Positions 35,531-43,973 are shown, counted from the first letter of the stretch. The stretch is DNA of 48,627 nt from Anaerolineales bacterium UBA3071 (GCA_002366755.1 DFBV01000018.1:15508-64134); one strand, 5' to 3'. The notes: a model not told the origin generated them from the letters alone. Numbers and translations: made by a program.

Positions 35531-35633
35531 CCTGTTTCACCTCCTTCCTGTGTGGGTTTTGTGCTGGATCCGAACCTTTGATATCCATCCAATATCCATC
35601 ACCTCCTTCTCCCGACGGCAATTGGGCATCCCT

Positions 35634-36853
35634 CTACACCCAACTGTTCAAAATGGCTGCCTCCTCACGATTGAGGAGTTTCCTGAACAGGTGGGGGATC
35701 ATCTCCCTGTAGATCTGACATTCGAAGTTGAGGGGAATGTTGGGAATGGGGCTGCCGTGCTGGTTGATGCCCCGCGCCACGCAGTAGCCACAATACGGTC
35801 CGAAGGGGCAAGTCTGACATTCTGGCAACGTCTCGGCGGCCAGAGTGCGCAGGGCCATAGCCGTGTCCGACGTGAAGACCTCGTCGTAGGTGTCGCTCAA
35901 GACGTTGCCCATGATCAACATCGGAACACTGCGACCACCATCGCAGCCGTGAATGGTGCCATTATGACCAACAATGACCTGCGATATACCACAACCGCAG
36001 GGCCGGCGCAGGCACATGTAGGCGTGCGCAGGGTTCAGCACGTTTCCCAGCAGATAGGCCGTCTTGCCCTCACGGAAGCTGTGGCCCCCGCGGTTCTTCT
36101 CCAGCACGTAGTCCAAAGTGCGCTTCCAGGCTCCGACGAACTGCTCCGGCGTCACGCCAACGTCGTAGCCCGACTCATAGGCCCGCCCTAGATAGTTCAC
36201 ATATCGCAAGTACAGAATATTCACGCCGCGCTCGATGTATTCATCAACGATCTCCCTCTCATGCCCCAGCCCGTTGACGGTGAAGGTGGGCAGGAAGGGC
36301 ACGAAGATGTCGTACTCCTCCTTGAGCTTCTCCGCCCAGCGCACGACGTCCTCGTAGGTCCCTCGCCCGCTGGGATAGACCCGCTGCCGGTCGTGCACCA
36401 GCGGTGGGCCATCGAGGGAGGAGCATAGCTTGACGTTGCCTCGCTCCTTGATGTCCTGAGCGATCTCGTCGCTCATCAGCGTAAGGTTGGAGACGATAGC
36501 GAAGCTGAGTTCGATACTCTCCGCCTCAGCCCGCTGCATGGCGTAGTCCATGGCCTTCTGAATCAGGTCGTAGCGCAGGAGAGGCTCGCCGCCCTGGAAC
36601 TCGATGCGCATCTGCTTGCGGCCCTGGCGGGGCACGGAGAAGAAGAAGTCCACGGTCTTGTAGAGCACCTCATCGTCCATGTCCCACTCCTTGCGGGAGA
36701 GCGACTGCGATTTGGCGTGGCAGTAGACGCAGGCCATGTTGCAGCGGTTGGTGGGCACCATGATGAAGAGAGAAGGCGGCCGGTGCAGAAAGCCGTAGCG
36801 CTGGCAAATGGAAAGCCCCTCGCGGGCGGCACGAGGGTCTTGGCGACAGACAT
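35634..36853 (-). CDS. HxsB-like radical SAM/SPASM peptide maturase (frameshift near 5' end)
   Basis: Radical SAM enzyme with the [4Fe-4S] motif CNMACVYC, then FQGGEPLLRYD, SSLDGPPLVHDRQR and IVDEYIERGVNILYLRYVNY, features of the His-Xaa-Ser maturase HxsB. The SPASM-type Cys cluster (CLRRPCGCG, GCDGG, CQTCPFGPYCGYC, FECQ) binds auxiliary clusters. The annotated frame is open from ATG 36761, but the conserved YGFLHRPPSLFI just upstream is also in that frame without a start. The best start, ATG 36853 behind AAGGAG, is in another frame. One extra base in the C-run at 36816-36819 would join them. It starts 12 nt after solute-binding copy 4. Confidence 0.8.
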
Positions 36854-36865
36854 AAGCTCCTTACG

Positions 36866-39439
36866 TTATCCTCCTCCGTACGTCGCATCCACCTGTCTGG
36901 CGCAGGCATCGGCCCGCTCCTGATCATCCTCGATCTCACTGGCGGCCCAGCAGGCCACGTATGCCTCCGCCTTGGCCTGCGCTTCATCCAAAGCCATCTC
37001 CACCTCTATCCCTTGCGCGATGTCCAATAGCGCCTGACGGAAGCAAAGCCAGATTTGGTCGAACCACGGCGTCCTCTCGGACAGCTCGGGGGTCCGACTG
37101 TCGAAATACTCAACCGTCGCCCGATAAGCAGCCGCCACTTCGCCCCCCACGGCTTCTTCGAAGGCCGGGGAAGCCATGAGAGAGCGACGGGTGGGCAGCG
37201 AGATTCCGGCCGGCCGCTGCTCGGTCAGGTGGGCAAGCCACTCCCAGCACGTCTGAGGATGCTTCGTATTAGCTGAAATGAAGTAGCCGGATAAGTAAAA
37301 CTCAGCCGCCCCTTGAACCTCCCCCAAGGGTAGCGGTGCCATTCCCCACTGCACACCTCTGAATCGTTCCTGTTCCAGGCTCATCCCCATCCACATCGCC
37401 ACCCGCCCGCCACTGATGAGGAGAGCCCGCTGCCGGAAGGCTACAGCCCCTTCTTCTTCCCCTTCTGGCAGAAGGAGCACCGCACCTTTCTCGGCTAGGT
37501 CGAAGAATCTGCGCGCCGCCTCCACCACCTTGGGAGCGTTAAGAGTGGGGCAAGTGGGATGTTGGAGATCATCCACCAGGGAGCCCCCGTGGGCATAGAC
37601 GAAGGGAATAGCCTGGCTGGGCAGCGCAATGAAGCCATACTGTTTGGTTTCTCCCTCACCCTGGGTCAGACGAAGAGCCTTGTCGTAGAAATCGTCCCAC
37701 ATCCAACCAGCCTGGGGGTAGTCCACTCCAGCAGCGTCGAAGAGGTTTCGGTTGTAGAAGAGCACCTGAACCTGTATCGTGGCCGGAAGGGCATAGAGAT
37801 CGCCCTCCCAACGATAGGCGTCCAGCGCTCGGGGACAGAATCCATCCAGGGAAAAGGCGGGATCAGCTTCCAGGAGGGGTTGGAGGTTCAGGACGTGGGG
37901 CAGAGATTCCTCCGGCAAATCGCCCCAGAGGAAGCAATCGGTCTGAGTGGCCGTCTCGACAAAGGAAGATCGGGAGTCCCTGACCACAATCCTGATGTCT
38001 GGGCGTGCAGCAGTGAAGGAACGGGCCAACTCTCGATAGGGCAGGAACTCAGGGCCGTAGGCAAAGGCGATCTCCACTTCCTCCTTAGCTGCCGTTGGGG
38101 TGGCCATGACCACCGGCCGAGGAGGGGTCTGCATAACCTTAACCAACTGAGAGTGGTAGGCCATAGCCTCTGCCTGAGCCTGCGCCAAGGCTGCCTCGGC
38201 CGTCGCCTCCCCTCGAAGCACGGCGCGCAACGCCTGAGACAGCCATCCATACAGGCGGAAGGGGCGTAACGGAGGCATGGCGTGCTCCAGGGCGTAGAGA
38301 TAAGCGGCAGCGTTTTCCTCGCCCATTTGCTCCCGGAAGCCCGAAGTTTCGAACACCGATCGGCGTGCAGGGAGTTCGTTCCTCAGCCGGCGGGTCGTCA
38401 GGAAATGGATCCATTCCCAGCTCTCATGAGGGTGAGCCGTAGCGCCACTAATGTAGTAGCAAGAGAGGAAAACAGCATCAGTTGGCTGTTTTCCCTCGGG
38501 GAAAGGCACAAAGCCCAGGCGCATCTCTTGGGCCGCCTTGGAAAGCGAGTCTGGACGCCTCGGCTCCATCCACATGGCGACGTGCCCCTCCAGAGGCAGC
38601 TCGAATAGAGTGGAGAACTCCATTCCGGAAGTATCGGCCACCACTTGATGGCGAAGGGTCAGGTCGGCAAATTCCCGTAACGCCGTCGCTACCCTCGGAT
38701 CGTCCAACGTAGGGCGGATCGGGTCGGCGAAAGGATCCGCCAGAGACCCGCCATGTCCGTAGATATAGGAAACCAGGAACTGGGGACTAGTGGGGAGAAA
38801 AGCATATTTGACCCCTCGATGCCCGGCCAGGGACTGGGCTTTGGCCAGGAAATCATCCCATGTCCAGCCGATTTGTGGATAGCTCATGCCCGCCTGGTCG
38901 AAAAGGTCCTTGTTGTAAGCGATGAGCATGAGGTTCACCTGGTCAGGCAAGCCCCATAGCTCTTCCCGCCAGGTAAGGCGCTCCAGAAGGCCGGGGAAGA
39001 AATCATCGGCCTTGAAAGTGGGATCAGCCTTGGCCAGGGGATCCAGGTTCAGCATGTAGCCCTGCGCAATCCCATTCCAGGGCTCGAGCGTTAAGGCAGT
39101 GAAGGTATCGGCGGCTGAGGCCAGCAGCCGTATATCTTCCCCTGGCTCGGCCGGCTGGTCCGATTGCAGGTCAAGGATCTCCTCGTAGCTCTTCAACTGG
39201 ATGGTGATGCCCGGATGGGCCTGGGTGAATTCCTCGGCCAGGGGTTCGTAAACTTGGAACGTGCCCTTATAGCAGGCAAACGTGACGGTGACGGGAGCAG
39301 TGGTAGGTAAGGGTGGGAAAGGGCTTGCTCTGACGCCCGCTGGGGCGGTAGGCTCTTCAATCCGTTCAGGGATCGTTGGTGGCCTACAATGAACCAACAG
39401 CAGTGCTGGCAGGACGAATAGAGCAAAGATTTTTCTCAT
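36866..39439 (-). CDS. tandem family-1 solute-binding lipoprotein (copy 4)
   Basis: 857 aa. Signal FALFVLPALLLVHC with an atypical lipobox (His at -1), two MalE-like domains (YNKDLFDQAGMSYPQIGW; YNRNLFDAAGVDYPQAGW) and the C-terminal signature AEAYVAC, 15 residues, CARQVDA. ATG at 39439 behind GGAGG. It is preceded by the Trp/Cys-rich peptide gene and a 12-bp stem-loop and followed by the radical SAM gene, so peptide, lipoprotein and maturase probably share a transcript. Confidence 0.8.
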   Translation of the reverse strand: MRKIFALFVLPALLLVHCRPPTIPERIEEPTAPAGVRASPFPPLPTTAPVTVTFACYKGTFQVYEPLAEEFTQAHPGITIQLKSYEEILDLQSDQPAEPGEDIRLLASAADTFTALTLEPWNGIAQGYMLNLDPLAKADPTFKADDFFPGLLERLTWREELWGLPDQVNLMLIAYNKDLFDQAGMSYPQIGWTWDDFLAKAQSLAGHRGVKYAFLPTSPQFLVSYIYGHGGSLADPFADPIRPTLDDPRVATALREFADLTLRHQVVADTSGMEFSTLFELPLEGHVAMWMEPRRPDSLSKAAQEMRLGFVPFPEGKQPTDAVFLSCYYISGATAHPHESWEWIHFLTTRRLRNELPARRSVFETSGFREQMGEENAAAYLYALEHAMPPLRPFRLYGWLSQALRAVLRGEATAEAALAQAQAEAMAYHSQLVKVMQTPPRPVVMATPTAAKEEVEIAFAYGPEFLPYRELARSFTAARPDIRIVVRDSRSSFVETATQTDCFLWGDLPEESLPHVLNLQPLLEADPAFSLDGFCPRALDAYRWEGDLYALPATIQVQVLFYNRNLFDAAGVDYPQAGWMWDDFYDKALRLTQGEGETKQYGFIALPSQAIPFVYAHGGSLVDDLQHPTCPTLNAPKVVEAARRFFDLAEKGAVLLLPEGEEEGAVAFRQRALLISGGRVAMWMGMSLEQERFRGVQWGMAPLPLGEVQGAAEFYLSGYFISANTKHPQTCWEWLAHLTEQRPAGISLPTRRSLMASPAFEEAVGGEVAAAYRATVEYFDSRTPELSERTPWFDQIWLCFRQALLDIAQGIEVEMALDEAQAKAEAYVACWAASEIEDDQERADACARQVDATYGGG

Positions 39440-39483
39440 CTCTTTTGCCTCCTTGCCTAACCAGGCATCACGCCAATGCTTGG

Positions 39484-39517
39484 AAAGGGGCTGGCAGGGT
39501 TACCCGCCAGCCCCTTT
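39484..39517 (-). terminator. stem-loop between Trp/Cys-rich peptide and copy 4
   Basis: AAAGGGGCTGGC and GCCAGCCCCTTT form a 12-bp stem with short T-runs on both strands. It may act as a leaky terminator favouring the peptide message. Confidence 0.7.
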
Positions 39518-39559
39518 CGGGCAATCGGCCTGTTACGGGCGGGGGAAGCAGCGGTCCTT

Positions 39560-39868
39560 TCAAGTACCACATGGGAAGTGCCGGTCCTCCCAATTGCCAC
39601 AATAGCAGCGCCATTTCCACCCGCTCTCGCATTTCATCCAGAATTCGTCTCCCTCATGCCAAGTCCAACCGTCGATCCCCCAACGACATGACCAGCAAGC
39701 ATCGGGGTATCTCACTATACAGCCTTCGCAGTCCTCAAGGGGCTGCACTGGGCCGGCATTTGCCATAGAGGGCGTGAAGAAACTCACCGCCGCCAACACC
39801 AGCGATGCGACGAGCATTGTGACCAAGCCACCCATGACCACCCTTTGCATTTTACCATACTTCACCAT
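39560..39868 (-). CDS. secreted Trp/Cys-rich small protein (102 aa)
   Basis: ATG at 39868 with AGGAGG at 8 nt; a GTG at 39877 overlaps that site and is less likely. A long signal peptide (MGGLVTMLVASLVLAAVSFF) ends in ANA before GPV. The 64-residue mature part has eight Cys and eight Trp (for example CWSCRW and KWRCYCGNW), so it probably folds with several disulfides. It lies directly behind a membrane TlpA/MauD-like oxidoreductase. The combination recalls multi-disulfide subunits such as MauA or QhpC, but no sequence match to them can be claimed. Function unknown. Confidence 0.7.
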   Translation of the reverse strand: MVKYGKMQRVVMGGLVTMLVASLVLAAVSFFTPSMANAGPVQPLEDCEGCIVRYPDACWSCRWGIDGWTWHEGDEFWMKCESGWKWRCYCGNWEDRHFPCGT

Positions 39869-39935
39869 TTTTGTCACCTCCTATGCAGTTGAATTGATCG
39901 AGCGAAATGTCGGACTGTCCCACTCGTCTTTGCAT
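39852..39935 (-). CDS. 27-codon upstream frame overlapping the Trp/Cys-rich gene
   Basis: ATG with AAAGGGGGTGAT upstream opens MQRRVGQSDISLDQFNC and continues past the start of the small protein gene, ending 17 nt inside it. It may couple translation. A similar AAAGGGGGTGATCGA lies before the precursor leader near 26289-26304. Confidence 0.35.
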   Translation of the reverse strand: MQRRVGQSDISLDQFNCIGGDKNGEVW

Positions 39936-39957
39936 CTATCACCCCCTTTCACTTCCG

Positions 39958-40515
39958 TCACTCGACTTCGGCCAGCTTTTTCAGTTGCCCCAATGAGTTG
40001 GCGAAGCCCCTGCTAACAACGACGCCACTTTCGTTGATGACGTATAAGAAGGGCGTGCCCGGCACCTTGTAATCCCGCGCCACCCCATCATCCCAGATCA
40101 GAACGGGGAAACCAAACCCTTGCTCCTCCACCAGTTGCTGGTTCTCCTCTACGGAGCCCCGCGAGATCATCACCACTTGCATTTCGTCCATTTCCTCGCT
40201 GAAGGTCTTCAAGTTGGGGGATAGTTCAGCGCAGGCCGGACATCGGGTGGAGGAGAAGACCAGCAACACTCCCTGCCCCGCAAAATCACCCAACGTGACC
40301 GTTTGACCCCTCACGTCGGGCAAGCTGAACTCTGGCGCTTTCGTGCCCTTCTCCAGGCCCGGCGGCTCGCTCACCGCCCCCAAGAACTCCAGCGCTGCTA
40401 CGACGTTATTCTGCAACTGGTTCATTCTGATGAAAAGGCCGATGATGGTCACCATCAACAGGATGACGATGCCCATCAGCATCAGGAGCAGAACGTTGGT
40501 CTTCGTTTCGTTCAT
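39958..40515 (-). CDS. membrane-anchored TlpA/MauD-like thiol oxidoreductase
   Basis: 185 aa. N-terminal membrane anchor (VLLLMLMGIVILLMVTIIGLF), short coiled linker, then an AhpC/TlpA thioredoxin fold with active-site CPAC in SSTRCPACAELSP and cis-Pro VPGTPFLYVI. The layout (anchor, thioredoxin domain outside) matches MauD-like proteins needed for disulfides of small Cys-rich subunits. ATG at 40515 with AAAGG; GTG at 40521 is the alternative. First gene after leader R2, with the Trp/Cys-rich protein gene next. Probable role: disulfide formation or reduction for the Cys-rich peptides of this locus. Confidence 0.8.
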   Translation of the reverse strand: MNETKTNVLLLMLMGIVILLMVTIIGLFIRMNQLQNNVVAALEFLGAVSEPPGLEKGTKAPEFSLPDVRGQTVTLGDFAGQGVLLVFSSTRCPACAELSPNLKTFSEEMDEMQVVMISRGSVEENQQLVEEQGFGFPVLIWDDGVARDYKVPGTPFLYVINESGVVVSRGFANSLGQLKKLAEVE

Positions 40516-40531
40516 GGGCACACCTTTGTCG

Positions 40532-40735
40532 GAATCAAAAAGCGCCGACCTCTCAAGGCACGAGCATGCCCTGAGACATCGGCGCTCTTCGCGGACGCCA
40601 AACCACCTTTTCGCTGTGAACTATGGCGAACTGTTCTCTCTCTCCGCAAGTGCATCTTATCCTCCCCGGACTTCCCACCAGACATCACTTTGTGGCCTTA
40701 GCCAGTATGATTGCTGCACAGTAATCCTACCATGA
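40532..40735 (-). promoter_or_regulatory. structured leader with attenuator, copy R2
   Basis: Second copy of the R1 leader with the same order of conserved blocks and the terminator hairpin at 40541-40585 followed by TTTTTGATTCC, here only about 20 nt before the oxidoreductase start. A TAGGAT -10 remains (40729-40724), but no -35 box is found at 17 nt. Similarity ends at about 40735, close to the IS remnant. 40736-40827 holds a CCCC/GGGG hairpin and no gene. Confidence 0.6.
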
Positions 40736-40827
40736 CTCCCCTGAAAAAAGGGGGTAGTCACGCGAATCCCTTGTGTGACAACGGGGTTACTATGTATACA
40801 AGCCAAACTTGTCACCGAGGGTGAATT

Positions 40828-41573
40828 ATGTTACGAAGGAATCGACGTCATCTTCAACCTTTGCTTCTCAGCGATTTGGCCAAACTGTCCGAGAAAGCCC
40901 GTGCTCGCTTGGAGGCGTCCTGGGCCGGTACCTTCCGGCGAGAGTTCTTCGGTCGGTTGAACGAAGAACCCTTCGATGTGCTGTACTCAGACAAGCCTTC
41001 TCGTCCCAACACTCCCGTGAATGTGCTAGTGGGTTTGGAAACGCTCAAGGCTGGTTTCGGCTGGAGTGACAAGGAGATGCATGATGCCTTTCTGTTCGAT
41101 CTCCAAGTACGTTACGCTCTCGGGTATGATAACGTAGGCGAAGGTGACTTTGACTTACGCACTGTATACAACTTTCGCCATCACGTGTGTGACCATATGC
41201 GTCAGCATGGCGTGAATCTGATTGAGACCGCCTTTGAGCAAATCACTGATGAGCAAGTAGAGGCCTTTCAACTCAAAACGGGCAAACAACGCATGGACAG
41301 CACGCAAATTGCCACCAACATCCGACGCATGCCCCGAGTGCAGTTGCTGGTCGAGGTACTCCAGCGTGTGCAGCGCCTGCTCAGTGATGTTGACCAAGCT
41401 CACTATGCTGACGCTTTTGCTCCATATCTGAAAGGCTCGTCGGGTCAATACGTTTACCATCTCAGAGGTGAAGACACTGGGCCACACCTACAACGCATTG
41501 GTGAACTGATGTATCAGTTGATCACCGAACTGGCTCTGGCGTATGAGTCGGATGGGACTTACCAGATACTACT
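40828..41573 (+). pseudogene. IS1182-type transposase, 3' truncated by another IS
   Basis: N-terminal ~249 residues of a DDE transposase with RPNTPVNVLVGLETLKAGFGWSD, DFDLRTVYNFRHHV and the first catalytic Asp in QRMDSTQIATNIR. The later catalytic residues are missing, because a second IS begins right after YESDGTYQ at 41573. No continuation is found beyond 43375, so the 3' half was lost. Confidence 0.75.
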
Positions 41574-43375
41574 GATACTGTTGGTTTAATTATGCAAACT
41601 TGTCCGGGCCTTGAGGGGCCATATGTGACAGAACTGGCGTGTTGTGGCACAATACAGGCCCGTCCAAAACGAGTACAAGCAAGCCAAAAGGAAATACATC
41701 GTGACACTTCGTGCCCGCGACCGGTTTGTTATCCCCGAGGAGACAGCAAGCGTAGCCCAAGAGGCCTTTCCCAAAGGTAATATCTACATGACGATGAGTG
41801 ACAAGTTGAACATCTGGTATCAAGACAGTGACTTCGCGTCCTTGTTTGCGCCACATCAAGGTCGTCCGGCTGAATCGCCGGGGCGGTTGGCTTTGATCAC
41901 AGTGATGCAATATGCTGAAGGGTTGAGTGATCGGCAAGCAGCAGAGGCTGTCCGCGCTCGGATTGACTGGAAGTATGCCTTGGGATTGGAACTGATCGAT
42001 TCCGGCTTTGACTTTTCGGTGTTGAGCGAGTTTCGGGATCGGGTGATCGCCGGTGGGGCGGAGCAGCAATTGCTGGATGACATGCTCAAGCAGTTCAAAG
42101 GGCTGGGCTTGCTGAAAGCCCGTGGTCGACAACGGACGGACTCGACCCATGTGCTGGCGGCGATCCGAAAGCTGAACCGGCTCGAGTGTGTGGGCGAAAC
42201 GCTGCGTGCGGCCTTGAATACTTTGGCTGCAGTCGTTCCCGAATGGCTGCTGGAGCAAGTCACCCCGGACTGGTTTGACCGCTATGGGAAGCGTTTTGAG
42301 CAATATCGTCTGCCCAAAGGGAAGGCCGAACGGGAAAGATTGGCAGACACCATCGGTGCCGACGGCTACCAGTTGTTGTCGGCCATCGATGCTGATAGTG
42401 CGCCTGGATGGTTGCGGGAGGTGCCTGCGGTTGAGATCCTGCGCCAGGTTTGGGCTCAGCAATACTATGTGCAAGACGATCAGGTGAAATGGCGTGCGGT
42501 GGAGGACTTGCCTCCCAACAAGCTGTTGATCCAGTTGCCCTACGACGCGGAAGCCCGTAACCGGACGAAACGCAGCCTCAATTGGACTGGTTATGCGGCT
42601 CATCTGACGGAAACCTGTGATGAGGAGACTCCCAATTTGATCACCCATGTGGAGACGACCCCGGCGACCACCGGCGACGTGGAGATGACGGATACCATTC
42701 ACGCCGCCTTGGCTGAAAAAGACCTTCTGCCCGACGAACATTTCGTGGATACCGCCTATGTCGCAGCCGAACAATTGGTGACCAGCCGTACTGACTATAA
42801 GCTTGACTTGGTCGGCCCAGCGCCTGCAGATTCCAGTTGGCAGGCTAGAAGCAAATCGGGTTTCGACATCTCCTGTTTTGGTGTCGATTGGGAAGCCCAG
42901 ACCGTTACCTGTCCTGAAGGCCAGTTGAGCAAGAGTTGGCGACCCCGAGAAGATGCTGGCGGCAGGGAATTCATTGAGGTCCACTTTGACCCGCACGACT
43001 GTCACGCCTGTACGAGTCGCCCGCAGTGTACCAGGGCCAAGGGCCATCCTCGCACTGTGAAGCTGAAACCACGTTCCCAATATGTGGCTCTGCAAACGGC
43101 TCGTCAGCGTCAAGAGACCTCTGAATTCAAGGAACGCTACAAAACCCGCGCCGGGATCGAAGGCACTATCTCGCAAGGTGTCCGTTCGTTTGATTTGCGC
43201 CGCTCCCGCTACATCGGCTTGCCCAAAACGCACCTGCAGCCTGTGGTCACGGCGGCAGCGATCAACCTGACGCGCACTGTAGCTTGGTTGGAGGGAACCC
43301 CAAAGGCGCAGACGCGCCTGTCCAGGTTTGCTGCTCTTGCACCTAGTACCTAACATAAATGAACCAACAGTATCA
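41573..43375 (+). mobile_element. complete IS1182-family insertion sequence
   Basis: Terminal inverted repeats TGATACTGTTGGTT (left, 41573-41586) and its complement AACCAACAGTATCA (right, 43362-43375) flank one transposase gene, giving an element of about 1.8 kb. It interrupts the transposase of an older IS. No target duplication could be identified with confidence. Confidence 0.75.
41644..43353 (+). CDS. IS1182-family DDE transposase
   Basis: About 569 aa from the first ATG; translation may start at a later ATG. It contains the N-terminal DUF772-like region (ESPGRLALITVMQYAEGLSDRQAAEAV), first Asp in RTDSTHVLAAIRKLNRLE, second Asp in HFVDTAYVAAEQL, a Cys motif (CHACTSRPQC) and the final catalytic block YKTRAGIEGTISQGVRSFDL. 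All three acidic residues are present and the frame is intact, so the element may still be active. Confidence 0.85.
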   Translation: MAQYRPVQNEYKQAKRKYIVTLRARDRFVIPEETASVAQEAFPKGNIYMTMSDKLNIWYQDSDFASLFAPHQGRPAESPGRLALITVMQYAEGLSDRQAAEAVRARIDWKYALGLELIDSGFDFSVLSEFRDRVIAGGAEQQLLDDMLKQFKGLGLLKARGRQRTDSTHVLAAIRKLNRLECVGETLRAALNTLAAVVPEWLLEQVTPDWFDRYGKRFEQYRLPKGKAERERLADTIGADGYQLLSAIDADSAPGWLREVPAVEILRQVWAQQYYVQDDQVKWRAVEDLPPNKLLIQLPYDAEARNRTKRSLNWTGYAAHLTETCDEETPNLITHVETTPATTGDVEMTDTIHAALAEKDLLPDEHFVDTAYVAAEQLVTSRTDYKLDLVGPAPADSSWQARSKSGFDISCFGVDWEAQTVTCPEGQLSKSWRPREDAGGREFIEVHFDPHDCHACTSRPQCTRAKGHPRTVKLKPRSQYVALQTARQRQETSEFKERYKTRAGIEGTISQGVRSFDLRRSRYIGLPKTHLQPVVTAAAINLTRTVAWLEGTPKAQTRLSRFAALAPST

Positions 43376-43489
43376 TCTATTCCGTTTGTCTATACGTTCG
43401 TTATTTGGTCTCTTGCGACCACCAAGCGGTATCACAATCAAACACCACTTTGCTGTTGGAATTAGGCCCCTGCATATGGGGTTCTTCGA

Positions 43490-43601
43490 CCCTGACTGTC
43501 TTGGTATCACATCAGAGTGCAGTTAGGCCAAAGCGCCCCCCTTGGCATAGGGGAGGCAAGCAACCGACATGTCGCTCTATGTGACTACAAGACAGTCAGG
43601 G
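43490..43601. repeat. 14-bp inverted repeat in the post-IS spacer
   Basis: CCCTGACTGTCTTG (43490-43503) and CAAGACAGTCAGGG (43588-43601) are perfect complements 84 nt apart and could close a structured RNA. The rest of 43376-43649 has no gene that I can support. Confidence 0.5.
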
Positions 43602-43649
43602 GGTGTGCGCACAGAGCCCTGCCATCGAAGAGGGTCTTTCAGCACGCTC

Positions 43650-43973
43650 CTAGTCCTCGTTGCACGGCGGGTTCCACTTGTTGAGCAGGTCCGCCTCCTC
43701 CTCTCGGCGGACTTGCCCATCGGCGGAGCTTGTGTGCGCGTGCACGTGAGTTCCACCGTGGCGTCTGACGCAGGGCATCTTCTCGTGGTTCGAAAGCCGA
43801 TCCTTGAGGCTGTTCGTCTCCCCGATGTAGACAGGCGTCCACCGCCCCGGAGATGTCTCCTTGGCGAAGATGTAGTTCCCTGGGGAATCCTTGAACGCTG
43901 TGCCGATCTCGTGAATCCAGTACGTGTACGTTCCGCCCGAAGAGCCGGGCCACCTAATAGTAGTGTCAGCCAC
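43650..43973 (-). CDS. small GIY-YIG domain protein
   Basis: 107 aa from the GTG at 43973, which has AGGAGG at 7 nt; upstream in-frame ATG 44063 lacks a ribosome binding site. The GIY-YIG nuclease pattern is visible: GNYIF, then VYIGET, Arg in LKDRL, and C-terminal Glu and Asn in EEADLLNKWNPPCN. Such stand-alone domains cut DNA or act in repair, restriction or homing. It lies between IS elements and the ECF sigma operon. Target unknown. Confidence 0.75.
   Translation of the reverse strand: MADTTIRWPGSSGGTYTYWIHEIGTAFKDSPGNYIFAKETSPGRWTPVYIGETNSLKDRLSNHEKMPCVRRHGGTHVHAHTSSADGQVRREEEADLLNKWNPPCNED

Noticed and set aside
39560..39868. Assignment of the Trp/Cys-rich protein as MauA or QhpC subunit
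   Set aside because: Only the general character (many Cys, nearby MauD-like protein and radical SAM enzyme) matches; the large catalytic subunits and the conserved modification residues are not seen.
41573..43375. Target-site duplication of the inner IS
   Set aside because: Flanks (ACTAC on the left, TCTAT on the right) do not form a convincing direct repeat, so none is reported.
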